Below are positions 43,348-51,560 of a stretch of DNA of 56,609 bases, one piece after another. Made by a program: the position numbers and the translations under genes. This DNA comes from JANXSG01 sp038203935 (GTDB lineage Bacteria; Armatimonadota; Chthonomonadetes; Chthonomonadales; Chthonomonadaceae), in assembly GCA_038203935.1 (NCBI GenBank), contig JBBRDM010000006.1, positions 1-56,609 on the forward strand, written 5' to 3'. A model generated the notes under the pieces. It was given only the letters and a program-made list of their open reading frames with translations. It ran no database searches and was not told where the DNA came from. Numbering within the stretch: position 1 is the first letter of the stretch; each line of letters starts with the position of its first letter.

Positions 43348-44316
43348 ATGTCACGTCATTACAAAACAATTTTTATCAGAATGTATGCTGCCCATCTATT
43401 GCGGATTTGCATTGCTGCCAGTATGGCGCTGGTTGTGTGTCACTCTACAGCCGGAGCACAGTCGCTTAACTTTTCCATTCATGATTACGACAGTGTTAAC
43501 CGTGATCACTATATTTATTTGAGCTCTCAGGTCGGGGCGATTAGCGCGAGTCATTCAGGGACCGTAGTTTTCGACTTTAATGTGGGAACTGGTGCCTGGG
43601 ACTCTGATGGAGAGTTGGACTATAAAGTTCTCCGAGAACATATGTCATCTAGCGGATCTGGTCCTTTTGGTAATGACGATAGCCCAGGCTATATTTCTAA
43701 TTCCATTGCTGAACGAGTTAACGATACCTTCAGCATCAATGCTCCGGGGCTATCTGGAACCATCGGCTATCTATCAGCACCAAAATTTGCTGTGGCGGGC
43801 AAAGTTTTGACTCAGGGAGTAAATACAAACAGCACACTATCAGTAGCGGGAGCAGATTATTCTGCTGTATTAACTCTAAATTCTCTGGACGCATCGGGAA
43901 ACTCGTTCGACTATAATTCGCAGCAAGCCAATAGCAACCAGTCAAGTCTAAATTCTAGCGGTAGTTCTCTCCCATTTGATCTTGTCACTCCAATAGCATT
44001 CATCTACGGAGAGCCAATTAACTTATCGATACTCATGGCTGCCATGGATGGAATTAGTTCGGGCGACGGTGATGCTTGGACCGCCAGCGCAGACGTGGAT
44101 ATGTCGCACACAGGTCTCTGGGGAGGCTTCGGCTCAGTACTGGACGCTTCAAGGCATGTTGTTACCAATTACTCAGCGATGGGACTATCTGGGACTGACT
44201 GGTCCATTGCAGGTTCTGATGGCACAACTGTCACACCTGAACCCGGCACTCTCACCTTGCTCATGGGATCAAGTATTTTTAGCGTAAGCTTCCTCCTGCG
44301 TCGCCGTCTGAAGTAA
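43348..44316 (+). CDS. PEP-CTERM sorted exported protein, copy 2
   Basis: 322 residues from ATG 43348, preceded by GAAAGGAGA; the frame extends to 43159 but overlaps copy 1. The signal peptide carries a long basic n-region (MSRHYKTIFIRMYAAHLLR) and ends near AGA/QSL. The mature part is Ser/Asn/Gly/Asp-rich with few charged residues, as is usual for extracellular matrix-like proteins. The tail is TPEPGT, LTLLMGSSIFSVSFLL, RRRLK. The two proteins share tail and signal style but not the middle. A strong terminator follows. Likely surface or biofilm-matrix material (inference). Confidence 0.85.
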   Translation: MSRHYKTIFIRMYAAHLLRICIAASMALVVCHSTAGAQSLNFSIHDYDSVNRDHYIYLSSQVGAISASHSGTVVFDFNVGTGAWDSDGELDYKVLREHMSSSGSGPFGNDDSPGYISNSIAERVNDTFSINAPGLSGTIGYLSAPKFAVAGKVLTQGVNTNSTLSVAGADYSAVLTLNSLDASGNSFDYNSQQANSNQSSLNSSGSSLPFDLVTPIAFIYGEPINLSILMAAMDGISSGDGDAWTASADVDMSHTGLWGGFGSVLDASRHVVTNYSAMGLSGTDWSIAGSDGTTVTPEPGTLTLLMGSSIFSVSFLLRRRLK

Positions 44317-44330
44317 AATATTCTGCATCA

Positions 44331-44370
44331 AAATGGGCAGTCTCACTCTGTGTGATACTGCCCATTTTTT
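44331..44370. terminator. Bidirectional terminator between PEP-CTERM gene 2 and VanW gene
   Basis: AAATGGGCAGT pairs with ACTGCCCATTT (11 bp), with an inner TCAC/GTGA stem, followed by a TTTTTT run on the plus strand and TTTTG on the minus strand. It sits between convergent genes. Confidence 0.85.
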
Positions 44371-44419
44371 GTTTATATTGACTTGTTTACTTTGATTTAA
44401 ACTTAGAATATATTGAAAC

Positions 44420-45970
44420 TTACTGCAGTCTCTGGGATGTTTGGGTGCTTCCAGGAAGTGCAGATTGAGGAGTATCAGGAGTTATAGTTCGTGACGGCGC
44501 AGCGGATCGGTGGATACCGGTTCCCACGATGACAATTTTTGGGAATGGCTTATATCTGTCGCGGGATATGAGTTCGTGGCGTACCACCACTCCATTTTCC
44601 TTTACCACCCGGTAGACCTTCAGGCGATGACCTTTGTGCCCTTTGTCCTTGACAACCGACCGACCGGCAGGCATATTAGGATCGCTGCGTTTTTCAAGGA
44701 ATGTGGGCTGGGTGGTATGATCCTCAAGTGCAATCGAAATTTCTCTGCCCGTAGTCGACTTACCGAATAATCGAAATAGCAGCCTTCCACGATGAGAAGA
44801 AGCCGCTATATACACCGGAGCAGGAGTGTTATTTTCGAACTTAAAGTCGATTGCGCCATCCACCACCGTCGCATCCCTTCCAGCCGGGAGGTAGTGCACA
44901 GGGAAAGCATGATGCGATCGATTGACTATTTTTAGATCGGAGAGAAGCACCGCATTGTAAAGCGTACTGGATACCTGGCATATTCCCCCGCCCACTCCGG
45001 GCACCAGCTCCCCGTGGATGATAACGGGGGCATTCTCGAATCCAGCACTCTCAACTCGTGGTCCTACTGTTTTATTATAAGAAAAAACTTCAGAAGGCAG
45101 CAGAATGGTTCCGTTGATCTTGCCGGCAGCTAGCTGAATGTTGCGTCCTCTGCTGGCTCCGGTGCCTCCGAAACGAGTGCTGAATTTTCCGAGTTCTCCA
45201 TCTATTTTGCTCAAATCAGCAGCAGTGACTCTTGGAAGGCTGGGCTTGGTGACAAGTTCAATTTCCAAAGAAGTGGAACCTGCAGGATTACCTGCGGGAG
45301 CAGCTGCAGAAGCAGGGGGAGCAGCAGTCGAATTATCGGGAACTGAGGGTGATGGAGCCGGAGAATCCTGAATAAAGCTATTCCATGCTTTCACCACTGC
45401 ATCTGAGGATGCGTCTACATCCAATTTCATCCCCGGTATTTCATGCCGTGTGCCAAATCCACCCGCCGGCAGAAAAATAAGCCGGGCATTTTTAGGCGCC
45501 CGGCTTACGCTTTTAGAAAGCTGCTTTAGCACAGCTTTCAACACATTTTGATCCACAGCGGCAATTACTGAAAGTCTGCTTTGCGCGGTATGGTTCATCC
45601 ATGATTTCAATGACGCCAGCATGCCGGTTTCATTCGCATGGTCGATACCAGCAAAACTCTTATCCACATCGATACCCAGGCCCAGATCATGAGCCGAGAT
45701 TTTCCAGTGCTTCTTAATGCCACTATCCACAGGCAGGTGTAAAATCAGATTAGCACGAGACTGTCCGTCTGCCAGCTGCTGAAGAAGCTGTTTGATTTCA
45801 TCATCAGATTTGCCGGCTAGCAGGATATGACCAATAGCATGGCCACCCCCTGTACGCCCTGTATTTCCTCTGGCAAAGCCCGTAAGTGCGACAGACAGGA
45901 CCGCTACTACCGCCAACGAAATAGAGGTGATAACCCGACCGGATGGTTTAATGCTGGAATTAACGTTCAT
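44420..45970 (-). CDS. VanW family protein with peptidoglycan-binding-like domain
   Basis: 516 residues. An N-terminal membrane helix (about 15-33) anchors the protein. Residues 45-200 resemble the YoaR N-terminal peptidoglycan-binding domain; a Pro/Ala/Ser linker follows (about 205-240). The VanW domain (about 255-400) shows KFSTRFGGTG, RGRNIQLAAGKINGTILLP, FSYNKTVGPR and GGGICQVSSTLYNA, all diagnostic. A G5-like beta segment ends the protein (about 420-490), with a Ser/Thr/Pro tail. VanW-domain proteins are linked to the cell wall, but their activity is not established; no vancomycin resistance cluster is here. Confidence 0.88.
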   Translation of the reverse strand: MNVNSSIKPSGRVITSISLAVVAVLSVALTGFARGNTGRTGGGHAIGHILLAGKSDDEIKQLLQQLADGQSRANLILHLPVDSGIKKHWKISAHDLGLGIDVDKSFAGIDHANETGMLASLKSWMNHTAQSRLSVIAAVDQNVLKAVLKQLSKSVSRAPKNARLIFLPAGGFGTRHEIPGMKLDVDASSDAVVKAWNSFIQDSPAPSPSVPDNSTAAPPASAAAPAGNPAGSTSLEIELVTKPSLPRVTAADLSKIDGELGKFSTRFGGTGASRGRNIQLAAGKINGTILLPSEVFSYNKTVGPRVESAGFENAPVIIHGELVPGVGGGICQVSSTLYNAVLLSDLKIVNRSHHAFPVHYLPAGRDATVVDGAIDFKFENNTPAPVYIAASSHRGRLLFRLFGKSTTGREISIALEDHTTQPTFLEKRSDPNMPAGRSVVKDKGHKGHRLKVYRVVKENGVVVRHELISRDRYKPFPKIVIVGTGIHRSAAPSRTITPDTPQSALPGSTQTSQRLQ

Positions 45971-46039
45971 ATAGTGATTTTGGGATAAAATAAGCGAGAA
46001 CTATTGTTTAGGCGCAAACGGGCAGTAATATTTCAATCA

Positions 46040-46801
46040 TTAATCAGATTGACTTACTGTAGCATCGGTATGTTCCGAGGAGCTTTGCAGTACTTTATTT
46101 ATACTGCCGGGCACATAAGCCTCAGAATCTTCCTGCTCCAGAAATCTGCAGATCATACGTTCCATTCGATTGCTGTTTTGCTTAAGAGTGAGAATCTGTT
46201 CCTGCAGCTCAGCAATGGTGTTATCTAATGGATCGAGCCGGTTGATGATGTTATCCATAACATTGGATTCACCTTCCGCAACCCGATGCCCATCCTGACG
46301 AACGATATGGCCGGGATTTCCAACCACGGTACAGTTCGCGGGAATGTCTTTATTTACTACGGCGCTGGCGCCAATCTTGCAGTAGTCCCCAATTTCAATC
46401 GGCCCTAGAATGCACGCCCCCATGCCGATAAGAACACCGTTTCCGATGGTTGGATGCCTTTTCTTCTTAGCAAGGCTGGTTCCGCCCAGTGTAACACCGT
46501 GGTAGAGCAGGACATCGTCGCCAATGATGGTAGTTTCGCCAATGACCACTCCCATACCGTGATCTATAAATAGTCTTCGCCCGATATTCGCGCCGGGATG
46601 TATCTCTATGCCGGTCATAAACCTGCTGTACTGCGAAATAGTGCGAGCTGGCAGCTTAAGTCCACGCTGCCACATCCAGTGTGCAATGCGATGAGACCAC
46701 AGTGCATGCAGGCCAGGATATAGAACGACCTCCAGCATGCTGCGGGCTGCGGGGTCTTTAGCAAACACTGTTTTTATATCTTCGCGCATCCGGCTGAACA
46801 A
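46040..46801 (-). CDS. cysE: Serine O-acetyltransferase
   Basis: 253 residues from TTG 46801 (or ATG 46789). The N-terminal helical domain reads RMREDIKTVFAKDPAARS and the left-handed beta-helix has hexapeptide repeats with the catalytic His in IDHGMGVVIGET and the CoA-binding loop GGTSLAKKKRHPTIG. SAT acetylates serine to O-acetylserine, precursor of cysteine. The C-terminal tail of about 80 residues is longer than in the short bacterial EpsC form, rich in Glu/Gln and coiled (ELQEQILTLKQNSNRMERMI). No cysK is adjacent. Confidence 0.93.
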   Translation of the reverse strand: MFSRMREDIKTVFAKDPAARSMLEVVLYPGLHALWSHRIAHWMWQRGLKLPARTISQYSRFMTGIEIHPGANIGRRLFIDHGMGVVIGETTIIGDDVLLYHGVTLGGTSLAKKKRHPTIGNGVLIGMGACILGPIEIGDYCKIGASAVVNKDIPANCTVVGNPGHIVRQDGHRVAEGESNVMDNIINRLDPLDNTIAELQEQILTLKQNSNRMERMICRFLEQEDSEAYVPGSINKVLQSSSEHTDATVSQSD

Positions 46802-46970
46802 AGCGATTTCTTTCTTACAAACACGTTCAAAAGCAGTACATAATATTTTAAACTGGCGTACAAAAGTTTAGCATAAATTTTCGGATTTCGCAAGGAAAAA
46901 ACTTATTTACAGTTTAGCTGCGGGGGAACATAACAAGCTTGCTCGATCATATCACTATACGTGCGAAGCA

Positions 46971-47036
46971 ATGAATAAATTGCGAGAACTAGTACTTTAC
47001 GTCCAGCGGCTTGATAGCGAAGAAAAAGCATTTTAA
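46971..47036 (+). pseudogene. Possible Panacea (DUF4065/SocA-like) antitoxin remnant
   Basis: A 21-codon ORF, MNKLRELVLYVQRLDSEEKAF then TAA. Its first half matches the common opening of Panacea antitoxins (KLRELILYI). A full domain needs about 120 more residues, which are absent in all frames I checked, so this would be a truncated relic. The match is short and could be chance. Confidence 0.25.
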
Positions 47037-47043
47037 TAAATGG

Positions 47044-47073
47044 TTGACATAATTTTTCATAAGTCTGTATAAT
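47044..47073 (+). promoter_or_regulatory. Perfect consensus sigma-70 promoter
   Basis: TTGACA (47044-47049), an 18-bp AT-rich spacer and TATAAT (47068-47073). Both hexamers are exact consensus. Transcription would start near 47080, heading into the small ORFs 47109-47267 and 47274-47579. Confidence 0.75.
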
Positions 47074-47108
47074 GCGAGGATAACGGAAAAATTGAGAAGC
47101 TACAAGTT

Positions 47109-47267
47109 ATGGTATTGTTGACTATTCGCTCAGCTATCGCACGTGAGCTTGATGTAACTGCGGCAGCTGCACGTAAAACTTTTGAACGTTATATTGCACC
47201 TCACCCCAAACCGTTCTCTCATTTGCTCGTTCCTTACGTGGGGAACCCAAAAACATATGAAAGATAA
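47109..47267 (+). CDS. Short ORF of doubtful coding status
   Basis: 52 codons from ATG 47109, beginning MVLLTIRSAIARELDVTAAA. The second half translates a stretch (47198-47250) like the dispersed repeat CCTCACCCCAAACC. It has no clear ribosome site. It may be the start of a broken gene whose rest is the following 101-aa ORF, or it may be non-coding leader. Confidence 0.2.
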   Translation: MVLLTIRSAIARELDVTAAAARKTFERYIAPHPKPFSHLLVPYVGNPKTYER

Positions 47268-47273
47268 ACGCTA

Positions 47274-47579
47274 TTGACGATACTAAGTGTTACTTTCGAT
47301 ACACAAGCCCAAAGTGTAAATGGAATAAATTCACTTATTCAGGGCGGGCAGATTATTCAAGCAACTGGAATTCTAAATAGAAGATGGGACGAATATTCAG
47401 CACTGGAAATAGCTGAGGAATCAGGATTAGTTGATGTTACTTGGGATTGTGTATACGATGATACTCCGAGCACATTGGAACTTACTATTTGGTATCCTCA
47501 TCTTAGCATAAATCGGTTACAAGAACGTATCGAGTTAATGCCTGGAATAGAAGATTACGACCTACAAAGTGATGCCTAA
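47274..47579 (+). CDS. Hypothetical acidic small protein
   Basis: 101 residues from TTG 47274; the stop at 47265 prevents a longer frame. The composition is acidic (about 18 Asp/Glu against 6 Arg and no Lys), with a strand-helix pattern (QATGILNRRWDEYSALEIAE; LELTIWYPHLSINRLQERI). No family recognised. It lies under the consensus promoter at 47044 and converges with the DUF3883 nuclease gene, overlapping its 3' end by 4 bp. An acidic protein beside a nuclease could be an antitoxin or immunity protein, but convergent orientation argues against a simple operon pair. Confidence 0.5.
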   Translation: MTILSVTFDTQAQSVNGINSLIQGGQIIQATGILNRRWDEYSALEIAEESGLVDVTWDCVYDDTPSTLELTIWYPHLSINRLQERIELMPGIEDYDLQSDA

Positions 47580-48343
47580 ACCAAAACGGAAATGTATGAG
47601 TTCCATTCTACGGTTAAGGTCTGCCGATATTTACTTTCTACCTTGAGTGTATTATGTGGATCTCTAATTATACGTGGAATCGGTTGTTCAGATAGATTTC
47701 CGATAACAATCAACCAGTAGTTCACATGGCGGTTTTTTGCCACACTCCATTCTAGATCCGTAAAATGAATCCCGCCTTTTGATGTTTTCATCCCTTTAAT
47801 TTCGATAGCAAACTCTGGATTTTGGATAACGCTGAAATCATATCCACATGCCATTTGCCTCATGTCTAACAGGTTAATTCCCTGTACTTGAATTAACTGT
47901 TCTGAATTTGCAAGAAAGTATTCTTCAGCTCTACGCCCAGTCAACAAACGTTCAGCAACATTGTAAGCAATACGATTCTCAACTGCCAACGAATCAATTG
48001 CCTCGACAATTGCACTCTCATCTCGCTTCAATATTCGATTGACTAGTTCATAAAGTGCATCATCACTCAATTCCTTTAGCTCATTAAGAACGCGTTGACG
48101 ATTAGGTCGCAATGGTCTTCCATGCCAACCACGCCGCAGATTTGAATGGATTGGATCAAACTCATCACGTAGATTTTTAAATGAATCGCCCGGAACTGCC
48201 AGGATTTGTTCTGCTTCGATATATGCTTGCTTCCAAGATGAAAAACTTCGTAAGACTAGATATTGTTTGTCTAATCTACTCATAGCATAACCGATAACGA
48301 TTGCTTTCGTCTCGATTCGAATTCGTTTGTGTTCTTCAAGCAT
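47576..48343 (-). CDS. DUF3883-domain PD-(D/E)XK nuclease-like protein
   Basis: 255 residues. The C-terminal half (about 135-255) carries the nuclease core: Glu140 in the helix RRAEEYFL, Asp169 in GYDFSV, and Glu181-x-Lys183 in AIEIKGMK, followed by GIHFTDLEWSVAK and YWLIVIGNL, the DUF3883/NO VEIN wording. The N-terminal part (SFKNLRDEFDPIHSNLRRGW, RPLRPNRQRVLNELKELS) is a helical domain often seen in restriction-type proteins. It may cut or bind modified DNA. Its ATG lies within the end of a 52-codon ORF (8-nt overlap). AT-rich relative to neighbours, which suggests transfer. Confidence 0.75.
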   Translation of the reverse strand: MLEEHKRIRIETKAIVIGYAMSRLDKQYLVLRSFSSWKQAYIEAEQILAVPGDSFKNLRDEFDPIHSNLRRGWHGRPLRPNRQRVLNELKELSDDALYELVNRILKRDESAIVEAIDSLAVENRIAYNVAERLLTGRRAEEYFLANSEQLIQVQGINLLDMRQMACGYDFSVIQNPEFAIEIKGMKTSKGGIHFTDLEWSVAKNRHVNYWLIVIGNLSEQPIPRIIRDPHNTLKVESKYRQTLTVEWNSYISVLV

Positions 48344-48494
48344 TATTCACATCCTCGATATGCTCGTTTAAGATGATTAATTCTCCAAGTTCAGGATATA
48401 CGAAGCAAAAGAGACTGTAGAACTTCTGGCGATCTATAACTGCTAAATTCGATATTCTGGCGATGAAACGCAGGTACTGAAACACATTAACCAT
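48336..48494 (-). CDS. Hypothetical 52-aa protein coupled to DUF3883
   Basis: ATG 48494 to TGA 48336; the sequence begins MVNVFQYLRFIARISNLAVI and ends NEHIEDVNNA. Codon use looks real and the overlap ATGCTTGA with the DUF3883 start indicates translational coupling. No Shine-Dalgarno is evident. It could be the tail of a larger gene lost when the 30-bp palindrome next to it formed, or a small partner protein. No family recognised. Confidence 0.45.
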   Translation of the reverse strand: MVNVFQYLRFIARISNLAVIDRQKFYSLFCFVYPELGELIILNEHIEDVNNA

Positions 48495-48513
48495 CTATCA
48501 AAGTAACTTGTGA

Positions 48514-48576
48514 TTAATTCCCTCAGTAATAAACTCCATTCGAAAATCGAATGGAGTTTATTACTGAGGGAATTAA
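48514..48576. repeat. Perfect 30-bp inverted repeat with 3-nt loop
   Basis: The left arm 48514-48543 is the exact complement of 48547-48576, with AAA between. It lies 1 bp past the sucC stop on the minus strand. As RNA it would be an extreme hairpin followed by TTTAATC-type sequence, so it can act as a terminator, but 30 perfect pairs exceed what termination needs. Confidence 0.9.
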
Positions 48577-48577
48577 A

Positions 48578-49735
48578 TTAGGCAGCAGCGACAAGTTCTA
48601 CAATTTTAGCTGCAGCAGACTGCATGGTTCCAGCAGGTATTAGATTCGATTGCGCGAGTATCTCTGCACCTTCTTCGGCGCGCGTGCCGGCCAGCCGCAC
48701 CACAATCGGAACTTTGATATCCATCGACTTGGTGGCTGCAATTACTCCATTTGCGACTTCATCACAGCGGGTGATACCGCCGAAGATATTGATCAGTACC
48801 CCTTTGACGTTCGGGTCGGAGAGTACGATTCCGAGACAGTTTCGTACACGGTCTGCTTGGGCGCCACCGCCAACATCCAGGAAGTTGGCAGGATTTCCTC
48901 CCGCGCGTTTCACTTCGTCCATCGTGGTCATTGTGAGGCCGGCGCCGTTACAGATGATCCCGACATCGCCTCCCAATCGTACATAGGCGATATCCTGCTT
49001 GTGCGCCACTGCCTCGATAGCATCCTCTTCGCTCTCTTCGGCATAAGCAGCAAATTCAGGATGTCGATAGAGCGCGCTGTCGTCGATCTCGAATTTGGCA
49101 TCAGCAGCCAGCACACGGCCATCCTCAGTTACTGCAAGAGGATTGATTTCTGCAAGCACGGCATCTGATCCGATATAGGCATTCACCAACTGACGCAGGA
49201 AAACAACAGCCTTATTCACTACGGACATATCGAGTTTTGCATCATAACAGACCTGGCGAAGCTGAAAATCAGTTAGACCTAGCAGCGGGTCGATGGGCAG
49301 TCGCGCTATAGCATCCGGATCTTCCTCCGCCACCGCTTCAATATCCATGCCGCCCTTTGCACTGACGATGATCACATCCCTCTGGCTGTCTCTATCCGGC
49401 ACGATTCCCAGATAGTACTCTTTTATAATGGCAATCGGCTCTTCAATCAGAACCTTTTCCACTTTTATCCCTTGAGGAACCTGATGCGTTTTGAGGATCA
49501 TCCCGAGCATAGCCCCGGCGATCTGTTCCGCTTCTTCGGGCGATTTAGCGACTTTGATGCCTCCTGCCTTACCGCGTCCGCCGGAGTGAACCTGCGCCTT
49601 AACAACCCCCCTGCCGCCCAGTTTCTCCACTGCGGATCGGACTTCAGCCGGGGTAGTGGCAACGCCGGAGTTGGAGGGAACCGCTACCCCATACCGAGCG
49701 AGCACTTCCTTCGCCTGATACTCATGAATCTTCAA
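48578..49735 (-). CDS. sucC: Succinate-CoA ligase (ADP/GDP-forming) beta subunit
   Basis: 385 residues, standard for SucC. ATP-grasp domain at the N-terminus (MKIHEYQAKEVLARYGVAVP, VVKAQVHSGGRGKAGGIKVA) and the CoA-ligase domain with NGAGLTMTTMDEVKRAGG and NIFGGITRCDEVANG. The beta subunit binds nucleotide and succinate; with SucD it makes succinyl-CoA or, in reverse, ATP/GTP in the citric acid cycle. sucD is not adjacent here, unlike the usual sucCD operon. AAGGAG precedes ATG 49735. Confidence 0.96.
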   Translation of the reverse strand: MKIHEYQAKEVLARYGVAVPSNSGVATTPAEVRSAVEKLGGRGVVKAQVHSGGRGKAGGIKVAKSPEEAEQIAGAMLGMILKTHQVPQGIKVEKVLIEEPIAIIKEYYLGIVPDRDSQRDVIIVSAKGGMDIEAVAEEDPDAIARLPIDPLLGLTDFQLRQVCYDAKLDMSVVNKAVVFLRQLVNAYIGSDAVLAEINPLAVTEDGRVLAADAKFEIDDSALYRHPEFAAYAEESEEDAIEAVAHKQDIAYVRLGGDVGIICNGAGLTMTTMDEVKRAGGNPANFLDVGGGAQADRVRNCLGIVLSDPNVKGVLINIFGGITRCDEVANGVIAATKSMDIKVPIVVRLAGTRAEEGAEILAQSNLIPAGTMQSAAAKIVELVAAA

Positions 49736-50047
49736 ATTGCAAACTCCTTATCAACAGAAATAATTCGAATATTCTTGTTATGTGTTTCATCACTCTGGGT
49801 AAGTTTACCCCAAGCAGGCCACATAATATTCATGCAGGATTTTATCAAAGTAATCCTCATTTGCATATAATGCAAAAGTGCCATACGATAGTGGAATGTA
49901 CAAATAACCGCCATGTATTCAACAGTACTTCACTTTGGAGGTCACAGCCAATTCGTATCGGGAGAGCAAAAAGTGCAGGATAACACCCATCTCATTTTAT
50001 ATAATCGAGCAAAAGTGCATTCCTGAGTAGCGGGTATAATGGGTGTA
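49736..50047. other. Divergent sucC/tsaD promoter region
   Basis: About 310 bp with TATAAT hexamers at 50000-50005 and 50035-50040 that may serve tsaD. No ORF, RNA gene or strong palindrome was seen. Confidence 0.4.
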
Positions 50048-51046
50048 ATGAACGTACTTGGAATTGAAACAAGCTGCGATGAGACTTCTGTGGCGGTGGT
50101 GGTTGATGGGACCAAAATTCTATCAAACATAATCGCGAGTCAAGCAGACCTGCACGCAAAATATGGTGGAGTGGTACCGGAGGTCGCATCTCGCAAGCAT
50201 GTCGAGAATATGATTCCGACCATTCAGGAAGCGCTCAATACTGCTCATCTCGGGTACGGTGACATCCACGCCATCGCCGTTACCAATCGTCCTGGACTTC
50301 TTGGGGCGCTTCTCACGGGCGTTTCAGCGGCGAAGGCGCTCGCCTATGTGCTCAAAATCCCAGTTATCTGCGTCAATCATCTCGAAGGCCATGTCTACTC
50401 CAATATACTCACAGAGCCCTCTCTCGTTGAAGCTTTCCCAATATTAATTCTACTGGTTTCAGGCGGCCATACCCAGATTATACAGATGGATGGCCACGGG
50501 CAGTATACGATTCTCGGGAAGACGCGTGATGATGCTGCAGGAGAGGCTTTCGATAAAGGCGCTCGGCTCATGGGACTGCCATACCCGGGAGGCCCGAATG
50601 TAGACAAACTGGCTGTCGGTGGGAATTCGAAAATAGTACGTTTTCCTCGTGCAAACCTTGGCGATACGCTCGATTTCAGTTTCAGCGGACTTAAAACATC
50701 TATTCGGACTTTTACGGCGAAGGATGCGGGCATGACTTCGATGCCGGATGTAGCCGCCGGATTCCAGGCGGCCATTGTAGAAGTGCTGGTGGATAAATTG
50801 AGAATCGCATCTGAACGAACCGGTATTTCTACCCTATGTATCGCTGGGGGAGTAGCGGCAAATTCCGGCCTGCAAAAAGCGCTTCGTACTATGTGCGAAT
50901 CGCAAGGGCTGAGATTGGTCATTCCTCCCATGGAGCTCTGCACGGATAATGCCGCGATGATAGCGGCTGCAGGATACTATCAACTGCAGAATAATCTTCC
51001 AGACACCCTTGATTTCGACACCCTCGCCAACTCACCGATCAGCTAA
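50048..51046 (+). CDS. tsaD: tRNA N6-adenosine threonylcarbamoyltransferase
   Basis: 332 residues from ATG 50048 (an alternative ATG at 50039 adds three). Opening MNVLGIETSCDETSVAVVVD is diagnostic. The metal ligands are the two His of NHLEGHVYSN, with Asp in CTDNAAMIAAAGYY; LVSGGHTQI, GEAFDKGARLMGLPYPGG and FSFSGLKTSIR are further family blocks. TsaD makes the t6A37 modification in ANN-decoding tRNAs together with TsaB/TsaE, which are not here. Divergent from sucC. Confidence 0.97.
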   Translation: MNVLGIETSCDETSVAVVVDGTKILSNIIASQADLHAKYGGVVPEVASRKHVENMIPTIQEALNTAHLGYGDIHAIAVTNRPGLLGALLTGVSAAKALAYVLKIPVICVNHLEGHVYSNILTEPSLVEAFPILILLVSGGHTQIIQMDGHGQYTILGKTRDDAAGEAFDKGARLMGLPYPGGPNVDKLAVGGNSKIVRFPRANLGDTLDFSFSGLKTSIRTFTAKDAGMTSMPDVAAGFQAAIVEVLVDKLRIASERTGISTLCIAGGVAANSGLQKALRTMCESQGLRLVIPPMELCTDNAAMIAAAGYYQLQNNLPDTLDFDTLANSPIS

Positions 51047-51325
51047 CCTTCATTCACTCACAGGTAAAATTAATCTTGTGGTTGGAAATAATTTCCAAAT
51101 GTTATCGATTAAGCATTTGCCTGTCGATTTTCTATCCTGCTCCGACATTTCCCTGCACATGCGATAAATTTAGCAGTATTTTATGAGACAGTGATAATCA
51201 AAATTAAACTTTTGCCCACTCAGCAAGGAACGAATAATCAATGATGGCCAGGGGGGAACTATCGCTCAAGCGACGGGTTTGGGAGAACTATCGAACAAAA
51301 GAAAGTTTGATAAGCAGTGCATTTG
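51047..51325. other. Intergenic, nothing identified
   Basis: Between tsaD and the repeat I see no gene and no terminator of good quality; a Gly-rich stretch (CAGGGGGGAACTATC near 51250) has no assignable role. Confidence 0.4.
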
Positions 51326-51520
51326 CCCCTCTCTTAGCGAGGAACTAGCGGCCAGTAGAGGGGTTAGGGTGAGGTGATTCTGCCTCGGCCTCAATAAAGA
51401 ATGAGAGAATCTGTAAGGCAGATGCTCTGTCTTCTGCCGCAGAATCCGACGTCGTCTGCCGATGAATAGAGGGTGAGGTGCATTGCCCTCTTCTCCTATT
51501 TTCGGGAGAATGGGGCAAGA
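51326..51520 (+). repeat. Compound intergenic hairpin repeat, copy 2
   Basis: CCCCTCT/AGAGGGG arms (51326-51332, 51357-51363), the 12-mer CTTAGCGAGGAA (51333-51344) shared with 22710-22721, TCTGTAAGGCAGATGCT (51410-51426) and the hairpin TTCTCC/GGAGAA (51491-51496, 51505-51510). Same order and orientation as copy 1. Confidence 0.7.
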
Positions 51521-51560
51521 GCGATGAGAGCAATAGACGTCAATTTTAGAATTTCTGCAA

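Noticed and set aside
39139..44316. SARP regulator as sign of an antibiotic biosynthesis cluster
   Set aside because: No PKS, NRPS, terpene or RiPP genes are present; neighbours are a PhyH oxygenase and PEP-CTERM proteins.
44420..45970. VanW as evidence of vancomycin resistance
   Set aside because: VanW-domain proteins are common without van genes; no vanHAX or vanRS is present.
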